Source: Circinella minor
Lineage: Eukaryota; Mucoromycota; Mucoromycetes; Mucorales; Lichtheimiaceae
Length of the DNA: 64,000 nt
Direction of reading: 5' to 3'
Assembly (NCBI GenBank): GCA_016758965.1
Contig: JAEPRB010000076.1
Location: 1 to 64,000 of the forward strand
Part shown: piece by piece, positions 37,683 through 47,657 of the stretch
How positions within the stretch are numbered: position 1 is the first letter of the stretch
How the letters are laid out: each line of letters opens with the position of its first letter
Notes under the pieces: generated by a model
Database searches by the model: none
Told to the model about the DNA's origin: nothing
The model's input: the letters and a program-made list of their open reading frames with translations, nothing else
Program-made: the position numbers and the translations under genes

Positions 37683-38131
37683 TTACAATGGTGCTGCAGT
37701 TATACTATAACTTTCAGAATAGTTGGATCGACTAAGTCGTTTATTATAATCAATAATATCGGATTCATTGGTTGTCAAAAGATGTGTAGCGTCTCGATTA
37801 TTATTATTATTATTATTAAATCGTGTTGCTCGTGTTTTACCTCCTCGTCCACCTTTCATGGTTGTTGTTGTTGTTGTTCTTCTTGCTAAAATATTCTTTT
37901 CATTTTCAACTAAATAATTTATATATAGTTATTATGTGAGCAAAATTTCTTGACTACGTATCGAATTTGTAAAAATACATGATATATATATATATATATA
38001 TTACCATCTTCTTGTGGATAATAAGGTTGATCACCTTCAATAGTCACATAAGTACGTCGTTTAGTATATCTACTGATTCGCCACATGCCGATTTGATTTT
38101 TCATTTTATCAATAATATTAATATTCACCAT
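37683..38131 (-). CDS. Small basic protein of unknown function
   Basis: Two exons, complement of 38005-38131 and 37683-37909, join in phase to 117 residues. The N-terminal half is specific-looking sequence (MWRISRYTKRRTYVTIEGDQ); the C-terminal half is low-complexity with a Thr run and an Asn run, a GGRGGKTRATRF stretch, and SRSNYSESYSITAAPL at the end. I recognise no domain. No membrane segment or signal peptide. An alternative start is the tenth-codon ATG. Support is the clean GT..AG intron, the phase match and the protein-like N-terminus. Confidence 0.6.
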
Positions 38132-39402
38132 AGTGTTATATATATATATATATATATTAAAAAGAGTGAATGAAAGAGAAAAAAAAAAGAAGAAAAGGAT
38201 ATATAAAAGAAAAAGAAAAAGAAGTGTTAGAAAGGAAAGCAGGGGTCGAGATCGATCTTTATTTTTTAGAGTATTTCTTTTAGTGATCTGTGAAGAGAGA
38301 GAAAGAAGGAGGAGAAGCAAAAAAAAAAAAAAAGACCGCAACGGCATAAGTATAGACAAACAGTTTATTACCATAGTTGTTAAGTTTGTACTAGTTTCCA
38401 CTAATGCTAAAAAATTCCCCAATCATATAAAAATATTTCTCTCAAGTAATCAACATCCTTTTTTTATTATTATTCTTCTTCTTTATAGTGTTATATTCTT
38501 ATTATATTCAAGTAATGTAATAATAATAATAAAAAAAATGGGGGGGGGTTATCTGACTTGTTTAGACCCACTTGTGTGCTGTCCCATCGTCATTGATAAA
38601 AAGAAACTATTTTTTTTTTTTGATCTGTTGGTGATAAAATTGGCGGGATAAATAAAAAAGATTTCATGTCTTTTTTGTTACATAAGTCTGTTCTCATGCT
38701 CTCTTTTTAAACTCTTCTTTTTTTATATATATTTATTTATATATATCATGAATGGTCTTATATGTATGTCTTTTATTTTTCAGAGTTCCCAGGGCAATAT
38801 ATGGTCATCGCTTGAGCTGGTAAAAGAAAAAAAAAAGGGCTTCATGTGACTCTATTCGCTGAGATATTATATATATAATTGAGCCCGCTTTCTTGTTGTA
38901 CAAACCAAAAAAAAAAGTGAATGTAAAGCCTATTTTATAATGTTCTTCTTCCCGAATAAAAAAGAGAAGAGAGGCTTTTATATATATTTTGCTACTAAAC
39001 ACACATCTTAACTCTTCTTCTTTGTTTCTGTTCTCCGATAATGGATAGTTCATGTAGTACCCTTTTTGTATAACTCGGAAATAACCTTCCGTACATATTA
39101 AGTGTTATAACCCTGGTAACCCTCTGACCAATAATCACAGTCTTTGTTACTTTCATACCGTATTATATATATAAAAAAAGAATGTGTAAATGAGAAGGGG
39201 AAATAGAAAGAGAATAAGAAGGAAAATATAGTTCCAAATTATTTATTACTTGAATCAGAAAATTTATTAATTAATAGAATATTTATTTATTATATGACAT
39301 GATTTATTTTATTTCTTGTTAATGGATCCATGTACTACTTCAATACGATAACCATAAAAAAGAAAAAAGTCTATTTTTAATTTCATCAAGAAATATATTT
39401 TA
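38132..39402. other. Intergenic sequence
   Basis: AT-rich, with (TA)n at 38139-38157. The open frame at 38133-38651 is mostly Lys/Arg from A-rich repeats and is not a gene. Nothing else recognised. Confidence 0.45.
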
Positions 39403-39815
39403 ACTTGAGTCTTGTAAGAAAAAAGTATTTCTATCATTTAAAGAAAACTCTCCTTCTTTATATTACACTATTAATTTATGAAAAGATTAAACAATATGTC
39501 ATTTATTATATGCAACTCCCAACTCATACGCTTAACATACATAATTTATATGTACGTACGTACCACCTTTTTTTTTTTTTTTTTTAGATCGACATTAAGG
39601 GTGATTTATGCATAATAGTTAAATAATAAACAATTGTTTACCTAATCAATATGCAAAAACTATAATTATAATTATGTACCTGATTCGTTCAGGGGTAAAA
39701 TCCGATTTTCATGTTAAATTAGTTTGAGTTTCCTAAATATTTAACAAAATGTAACGTGGCGTGTCTATCATCATTTTAAAACCTTATTAACCATTCAGTC
39801 ACTTTTTTTCCTACG
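39403..39815 (+). repeat. Left arm of a long inverted repeat (candidate MULE TIR)
   Basis: Matches the reverse complement of 45567-46030 in the same order: TCTTGTAAGAAAA, AAACAATATGTCATTTAT, TAGATCGACATTAAGGGTGA, TTGTTTACCTAATCAATAT, ACCTTATTAACCAT and TTTTTTTCCTAC. Short indels occur throughout. The two arms enclose the MULE transposase and copy A of the nuclease-like family. Confidence 0.85.
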
Positions 39816-40497
39816 TACTAAGCAAGAAAGATGATTTACAACAGATATTATGTCAATGGTTAGTTAAGTGCAATAAAATCATGATGGGAAAAAAAATCCA
39901 TTTTATTAAATATAATTAATCATTATATTGGGCAATAAAAAATAAAAAATAAGAGCACAGCAGTCTGCATGCCTATTTATACCTGGTATTTTTTTTTTTT
40001 TGTTCGTAATTACCCAACGTTTTGAAAGAAAACTTCTATATATGTCTCAAGTCAAAAAAAAAAAAAAAATGGCATTTTATAGTGATTGCAAATAATCCTG
40101 GAAATTATAAAAAATATTGTACTAAACAAGATAATTTATGTCCTATGTAGTCTTAGAAACATTCGTAGTACCTACAACGTACACAACTTTTGCTATGATT
40201 TTTTTTTTTAAAAAAAAATAATCTAGAAGTATACAATAATAATAATAAAAAAGCGTGATATGATTCAAATAAAAGAGAAAGAAAAAAAGCAAAAGAAATT
40301 GAATGATGATTAATTAAAAAAAAAAGACTTTTTCTTTTTAGTCAGTAGCTTTATACAAAAAAAAAATTTTTAAAATGTAATTTACAAAGAGTAAAAGTTG
40401 AAATGAACGATAATGTGAGTATTGTCTATTTGTTCTAGGAGGTAGGGTGGTTCTATTTCTCATTCTACGAGTGCGGTCAATATATAATTCTACACTG
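39816..40497. other. Non-coding sequence between left arm and transposase
   Basis: AT-rich with many homopolymers; no exon seen. Lies inside the inverted-repeat bounded region. Confidence 0.4.
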
Positions 40498-42471
40498 TTA
40501 TTTACAATAATCCATAATACGATTAAACGGTGCTGTTATTCGACGATGAATGAAGAAGTGGTTAGGACCAAATCTTCCATGTTGCGAAACGACGGACAAG
40601 ATACTTGCATATGAGGTATCGACTAGTGAGAAAACTAGGAGATCCACAGGTCCACGTTTCAGTTGATGGTTCATATAATGCATTTGCATTCGACTTTTCT
40701 TCTCGACCAACAAGCCGATTCCATTCTTTTGTGAACTCATTGGCCCATCTTGTGGCGTGGCTGCCGATAACCGTATCGCGGTTAAATTTGTATCTAAGGT
40801 CTGGAAAATACCTATCCATAATAACATATACCAATAAATTCAAACGAGCACGATTGTAGTGGTATAAATGATTACGTTTCAATACTTTCCAGTGGGCCTC
40901 AATTAGCATTGTTGTTTTTGCCATTGGGATACGATCACCGGCAGTACAGCGCGTCCATGTTTTCCATGCCCTAGGATTGTACCATTCATTGAAAAGATAC
41001 ACCCAAGTATCAATGTATCCACGTTGATTGCAGAATAAATAAATTTCGCGCGCAGCACCAATATATATTTGGGCTGGCGTTCGATGACCTGGAACTAAAT
41101 AAAGCGGTATACAATAAAATTGTAATTAGAAATGGAAATAATATATTTCACCATAGAAAAGAATCATTATAACATTTTAAACACTCATTACCATCGATCA
41201 ATGGATGCATATGGAAATGCTTAGTAACCATGTTTAGAATGGTTTCACGGTCTTGAGCTGGACAACTAGGGTGTCGACGACCTCCACGACCACCAATACT
41301 GGGTGTCCAAGCAGAAATACCCGGAAAATCAGGGAAGAGGGTAGATGCCATTATAACGTTATATGAAGGAATATTTCTACTTATTGGCTTAGATAGTTTT
41401 TTGTCGAATTGCTCGTTCCAAATACCAAAGACAAAGCCTAAGTCGGATAGGATTGCGTCCCTAGACTGTTTCAATTGCCTCCTCCATTTGAGCTTCATCT
41501 TTTATCAGAGAACATAAAAGTTGGAACGAATCCATGATCACGCAACTTTATGAAAAAACGTTTTAATGCCCTTGTTTTTGTTCCATTAGGGCCATTTTGT
41601 TCGAGTTTTGTGTGTAAGAAGTATGCAATTGGAAATGCTGCTCCATTGACATTTTGGCAACAATACCAAACAATTCTGCGTCAGCACGATTTGTTTTGAA
41701 CGTCGAATCAGTTACATATTCATGAACATTGTCATTTTCAATAAGAAGTTGGAAAAAGGGGGTAACAAAGCCAAATCCAAAACATTATATAATGTACGTT
41801 TCCATGTAATCTAAAGTTTTTATTATTTATTGTATTTGTATAAGATTCTATTTTATGTTATATCCTTTCAATTATTGCTAATATCACACAACTATAGACT
41901 GTCACAAGCTTCTCAAGCAAAAAAGGAAAAAAAAAAAAGTCTAGTGTTAGTAGCTCTTTTATTACATACCTCATAAAACCCTTGATTGATTATACCGATG
42001 AGCCAGTATTCTCCCCGATAGCAACTGGTCAGGGTGTAAGCGATACTTGCGTTCGAATGTTCTTGTCCACCCAATAATAAACTTGCATAGATGAAATGTT
42101 GGAATCTGGAAATTCCCGGATAATGTGTCGATAAACGTTTGATGCATGGATGGAACAAAGTTACGCTCAAGTTGTTGGTAGCGTAACCGTTCAACAGCAT
42201 CAGCCGATGGATGGCTTTCATGGCGCATTTCGAGTTCTACATATCCAAGCTGGCGGTTAATAATACCTTGAATACCACCATAACAGTCGTATACTGGCAT
42301 TCGTTCATGTTGACGGACACGGTCTCGATCCGAATCGTTTTGTTGGTATGTCAATGATTGGGCACAATATCCAGTAAACGATATATCCACTGATTGTATT
42401 GGGTCAGCTTCATTACGCAGAACATAACGATATCCATCACACTGCCCATCCACATTGAGAATCTGGTCCAT
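40498..42471 (-). mobile_element. Decayed Mutator-like (MULE) transposase gene
   Basis: Minus-strand pieces in order read as a fungal MULE transposase. There is an N-terminal region (from MDQILNVDGQCDGYRYVLRN), a DDE domain with FVTPFFQLL then HEYVTDSTFKTN holding the first Asp, a region with FVPTFMFSDK for the second Asp, and CLWYLERAI, where the family usually has W-H. After an apparent intron near 41105-41185 come QIYIGAAREIYLFCNQRGY, KTTMLIEAHWKVLKRNHLYH and a SWIM-like tail, WTCGSPSFLTSRYLICKYLV. The SWIM pattern CxC...CxH is damaged (CGS, CKY). Frameshifts and in-frame stops near 41460-41540 show the gene is inactive as written. It lies divergently to copy A and between long inverted arms. 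Confidence 0.85.
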
Positions 42472-42726
42472 TACTTGTTTGTCCCCCCCATGAGTTCCAG
42501 TTTTTTAGGGTAGGAATGCCGATTGTTGTTAGTGGCTCACTGTAAAATAATAATAACAGTGCAGCCAAAATTTTTGTTTCTAATTCCACTAAGCCTCAAT
42601 TTAAAAATAATGCATACATATATCATTCATCACTTTCTATTACGCGTATAAATTTTTCTTTTCTTTCTATTTTGTATTCTGTCGACATATCAATAAGAAT
42701 TTTTTTTTTTTTGTGATTAATTAGAT

Positions 42727-44350
42727 AAACCAGCAAGACTTGGAATTCCTTTCTTCATTGGGAATTGCCACGGACACCCCACTTTTATAATTTTTCAAAG
42801 GCAAATAACACTCTGACGTCGTATATTGCCATCTATACACAAACATACTTCTCTTTTTTTTTTTTTTTTTGACATGGTCATAATTTGATTGGGATGAAAA
42901 AAAAAAGTCATTACAGTAATTCCAAATATGCTGAAAGTATAGAAAACATGGAACCCAAACACAGTTGTACAAATATGGAAACAACGATTCAAAACCGCAA
43001 TTTATAGTTTTCATGTAAAGGTACATAATGCACTTTACTATGTGTATCAAGTACAAGCATTCACCAACACAGATAACATCTAACACTGCTGTTTTATACA
43101 TGAATAGAAATTTTTGAAGAAGCAAATCCTAAGAAGGCCTGCTATGAGTTGTTTAGCCATATTAGATTTATTAATCTTAATTAATATAGAGGCTTACCAG
43201 TTAGCCCTCCCCGCCGTTTGGAAATGGTATTTTATAACATCTTTTAAAAGTATTGTACCTAACTATTTAAGCTATGTATATCGTATAACATTAAGCCTTT
43301 GGTATTTTTTCAACTTTTGGTTTGTAGAAGCGAAATGGAGATCCAATCTGTAAATGCATAAAGTAGCGGAGTCTCGTCCACAAAACAAATAATTATTGTG
43401 TCATTATCAGCAACACCGACAACTACAAGTAAAAGATCTCTCTCCACTACCGAAAGCTCGAAGATAGATTGATGTTATTTGAGTGGTGAAAACAGAGAGT
43501 AGTACCGAAGCAATGAAAACGAAGAACAAAGGGCCATTACGAGGGTGCTGTGTTTTTTCAGTGTCTGGCCACGTATTTTTTATGTGACTTGCCACAAAAA
43601 GAATTCAAACTCAATCGGCGACTGAACAGCATGAATCTTCCATTTCACCTGAAAAAAATCGCACTCCTATTACGAAAGAACGATAACGGTGATGATATCT
43701 ATCTCGAAGATATCATGTATGAATTTGGGGGCCGGATGTGACTTTGAACAGTGAGTTATTTATGGATTTGCACATGATTATTCACTATGACTAACTTTCA
43801 TATCATTGTATCTGTAGGTCCTGTTCAATCTTTTGCCCCCTCGATTCAACAGATTCATGCTGAAAGGATCGATTAACAGATGAAGAATTAAAGAGAATTA
43901 TTGATGCAACTGATCCAGGCCTTCCGGCAATTGGTGATGATATACGTGTGTGGTTGAAGAAAACAGAGGGTGTGTTTTCGAAACGGTGCTTGATAACGAA
44001 AAAATATTAAGAAAGTGTGACACACGCACTTTTCAATCCCTTCGTATAAAAACGTTTTTCAATGGCGTTTATTTTATTTTTGATCACTGCGAAAAGGCGC
44101 TTGCAACTGTTGACGATGAGAAGTCCGAGAGAAGGGGTGATGATATAATTGACACGATCTGGAAGGCAGTGACTGAGTTGGGTTTTTTTTTAACCCTCGA
44201 ACTCACTTTGACGAGGATTGGACACAGAGAACAATTCTTGATTTTCTAAACATGTATCGCAACGACACCTTAAAAAGACATCATTGCAAACGGCAGTGAG
44301 ATGGATTTTGTAGTTCGTTACCGGGTCAACTTCGACAACTGTTATGATAC
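42727..44350 (+). pseudogene. Copy A of the putative PD-(D/E)XK-like family, decayed and rearranged
   Basis: Aligns with the intact gene at 47658-49758 from exon 2 to near the end of exon 4. Matches include ACCAACACAGATAACATCT, YLEDIMYEFG, LTDEELKRIIDATDPGLPAI, FDHCEKALATVDDEK and LDFLNMYRN. It differs by a roughly 130-bp insertion near 43541-43670 (shared with copy C), an extra roughly 100 bases near 43945-44060, and stops and frameshifts. The 42727-42953 segment is inverted relative to copy C. It ends before the exons that carry the PDF..GECGK motif. Confidence 0.75.
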
Positions 44351-45566
44351 AAGAATATTGTGTTACATTATAGATTAAGGAACATACATAAAAATCTTTA
44401 TTTTCTATATTTTAAAACTTTACGTATAATATATTTATTGTATTTCATTATTCTACTTATAACTTTATTTGTATAACAAGGTTTTTCTAATTCACAATTT
44501 TTATTATGAAAATATATAAATCATTATTCTTTCGTGTAACGTATATCATTATCATATGAATATTCAATTTTTAATTCAATATGTAATACAATTAAATCTA
44601 ATGAAAAAATCTATTAAATGATATTTTATCTAATATTGATAGGCTATTTTTAAGGATTTCTCAATGTCTTTCAATATTGATATCTATCAACCTCTTTCTG
44701 CCTCGCTTTGCTCAGCTACTGTAAATGAGTCCCTCCGCTTCGCGCATTCGCTGTAGAAAAAATAATAATCTACGTACTTTAAAAAAGAGAACGTCTTTTT
44801 TTTTTCATTTACTTATTTCAGTTTACCACTAAATTTAACTATGATAGTCTGACCTATTATTTAAATACTTAATAATGTTTACTGTTAATAATTCTTATAT
44901 TGTATATATATAATTATTGGAGAGAGAAAAACAAAAACCAATTGTAAAAAAGAGAGTATATCCTAAAGAAAGAAACAAAAAATATGACAGTGAATACATA
45001 AGAGAACGAAAAGTCTAAGTTGTAGTTTGTTCAGCTCATGTTGCTAGTGGTGGTGTTAATAGTATCCCATGGTATGCAATGTTGTCGGTAGATGGTGCCG
45101 TGGTAGTAAATAATGACAGATTTATATCAATGCATATTATATTACGTATTTGGATTTTTTGCTTTGAAGAGAGCAACATAGAGTTGGCCATACGTATGTG
45201 CAAATACACCTTCTTTCAGGCGAATACCGAGATGCTGAAAGATTTGACCCTATGCCTTATGTATCGTCATTTCAAATATTGGTCGAACAAAGACAGCAGC
45301 AATAATTTAGACAAGGTCATCAGCTCACATTTTCAGATTCAATTCTACGACGAACATTTCTTTTATTCAAATGACAATTATAGAGTGTAACACGTCGATG
45401 AGTAGTGGAATACCATCAGCACAGAAACGTTTGCTGTAACTGTTTATATACGGAGTAGTAAAATGAAATTCTTCCCATGATTTTATTGCACCTCGTGAAC
45501 CATGGACATAATATCTATATACTTTGTATCATCTTTTTTCTTTTGTTGACTTTTAAAGTTGCCTGA
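44351..45566. other. AT-rich sequence with an orphan open frame
   Basis: Mostly non-coding. An open plus-strand frame about 45018-45390 reads as plausible protein (GGVNSIPWYAMLSVDGAVVV ... ISSHFQIQFYDEHFFYSNDN). It has no family I recognise and no splice context, and may be another cargo or transposon fragment inside the inverted arms. Confidence 0.35.
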
Positions 45567-46030
45567 GTAGGAAAAAAAGTAACTTTCAAGGATATAATAT
45601 AAAAGTGACTAAATGGTTAATAAGGTTTTAATGATGATAAAGGAACCACGATGCTTTTTTGTTTATGGAATTTTCAAATATAGGAAACTCAGATTATTTA
45701 ATAACATGAAAATCGATTTACCCTGAATGAATCAAGTAATCATGATCGTCAAATATAGATAATCTTGTAGGGAAAAAAATGATAGTTATAGTTTTTGGAT
45801 ATTGATTAGGTAAACAATTATTTATTATTTAACTATCATGCATAAATCACCCTTAATGTCGATCTAAAAAAAAAGATGGTACTTATAAATTATGTATATA
45901 CGTAAGCATATGAGTTGGAGTTGCGTATAAATGACATATTGTTTTGTTTATATTTAATCTTTTCATATTATAGGAATAAGAAGAAGAGTTTTCTTTGACG
46001 ACAGGAAATACTTTTCTTACAAGACCAAGT
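45567..46030 (-). repeat. Right arm of the long inverted repeat (candidate MULE TIR)
   Basis: Reverse-complement partner of 39403-39815, with ATCACCCTTAATGTCGATCT and AGGTAAACAATTATTTATTA as clear matching strings. It is slightly longer through small insertions. Just outside it on the minus strand, an exon-like frame from the ATG near 46174 (MFNKRSRTGNITRGLAMAVG) runs to a GTAGAA donor; its origin is unknown. Confidence 0.85.
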
Positions 46031-46174
46031 TTTAAAAAAAAGAAATGTATAAGAAATGAGTAGTTCTACCTGTGCGATTTTTTTCTCGCTGGTTTTTAAT
46101 TGTAGTGGTACAGCGCCAACAGCCATAGCCAATCCTCTTGTGATATTACCAGTACGACTTCTCTTATTAAACAT

Positions 46175-46495
46175 ACTTCATTACGATTCTATACAATTTC
46201 TATAATAACTTCTTATGAATTATATCCGTTTTAATTACTTTTACACTACTGAAACCATGCTACTAAAATAAATAATATAAAATATACGTAATAATTTTTA
46301 CTGCTCATTAGTGTTAACTTGCTCGAATATTGTCTACAAAAAAGAGGTTATACTTTTGGATTATATGCGTTTTTTTTTTATAAAAAATACAAGTGCTTAT
46401 TCGTGTGATTTTTTTTTTTACTTCTGAATGACATTCCCAACAGTTTATTTGATAGTTTAAAAACTAGTCTGCTAAAATAAATAATATGCACCATG

Positions 46496-46526
<31 letters not shown>

Positions 46527-47280
46527 TATGTTACTACTAGGTAGTGATATACAATGATATAAAATGTTTCTGAATGGGTCTATCTGAATGTACCATCCAT
46601 CGTTTTCCTCTGTTTCTACAAATGAGGGTTAAAAAATTTGATACAAAAGTACATAACTTTATTATAGCAAGTTCAGAAACAAATACGTATCTTGGTAAAT
46701 GAAAATTTCCATGAACGCGAGATTTATGTATCTTGTATAGAAAAAACATACATTTTAAATATAATAGACTCCCGACAACCTCCCAATTATATATACTACA
46801 TTGATAACCACTACGATACTATAATACATTCAATAAAAAATGCCCGGCATATTATCCGCTCAATTTTAGAGCATAAGGATAACAACAAACACTCTTCAAA
46901 CAGCTTATCGAATAGTTTATTGCTGAAAAAAAGAGCCATGCGACTTGATAGTAACATACTGGTGGTCTGTTTCTGTATTAAAAAAAATATACTGTGAGTC
47001 ACTTTCTAATGAATGTAAGACATATAACCAAGTAACAACAGATCTACAAACATTTCAACACCAAGATAATAACATTTTCCCTCTTACCCTGTCGTTGTTT
47101 TCCTTGTCATTAACTAACTCGAGTTGTAAACCTACGCCTCTACCCAGCCTATTTTATAATTTTATAAAAAAAGTTCAATAAAAATGCATCGTTACTTACT
47201 AGTAAAGCTGTTTGGAGATGAACACTCCAAAAAATGCAATTGTTCCGTATCGGCTTGTGAATAGACCATATAAAAAAAGT
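46175..47280. other. AT-rich intergenic sequence
   Basis: (TA)n near 46495-46528. The short string CTAAAATAAATAATAT occurs twice (near 46261 and 46470). Overlapping open frames on both strands at 46537-47002 have no supporting motif. Confidence 0.35.
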
Positions 47281-47516
47281 AACGCAGTGCACGCTGAGGG
47301 ACTAGTAAAGACAACCCGATACTAGTTATTCCACGTACATCACTCGGGCTGGGTTGTTACCCTGATAAACCCTCATGAGAAACAAATAGATAAAAGATAA
47401 CGCAATGCACGCTGAGGGACTAGTAAAGACAACCCGATACTAGTTATTCCACGTACATCACTTGGGTTGGGTTGTTACCCTGATAAACCCTCATAATAAA
47501 TAAATGGATAAAAGTA
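47281..47516 (+). repeat. 118-bp tandem repeat, two units
   Basis: Unit 1 starts at 47281 and unit 2 at 47399. Both read ACGCTGAGGGACTAGTAAAG, ATACTAGTTATTCCACGTAC and GGGTTGTTACCCTGATAAAC, with a handful of substitutions. Each unit contains ACTAGT twice and an ACAACCC/GGGTTGT inverted pair. They lie about 140 bases before the start codon of the intact family gene. Confidence 0.9.
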
Positions 47517-47657
47517 ATGCACCAAAAATTTCCTGGTGTTTAAAGAAAGACCATTGCTTACGTCACAATTTTCTCGGTTGTAACCCAGCAATAGTTCCCA
47601 TAGCAACACCTAATGGTCAGTGCGCGAACCATTGCAGCATACTTCCTTCCACACAAA

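Noticed and set aside
38133..38651. 172-codon open frame
   Set aside because: Composed mostly of Lys, Arg, Ile and Ser from A-rich and TA repeats; no motif, and it overlaps the promoter side of a better-supported gene.
42014..42221. Alternative minus-strand frame over the MULE N-terminal region
   Set aside because: The competing frame continues smoothly from MDQILNVDG and matches the transposase order better; this one is a shadow.
47281..47516. CRISPR-like array
   Set aside because: Only two long units with no spacers, in a eukaryotic genome; a simple tandem duplication.
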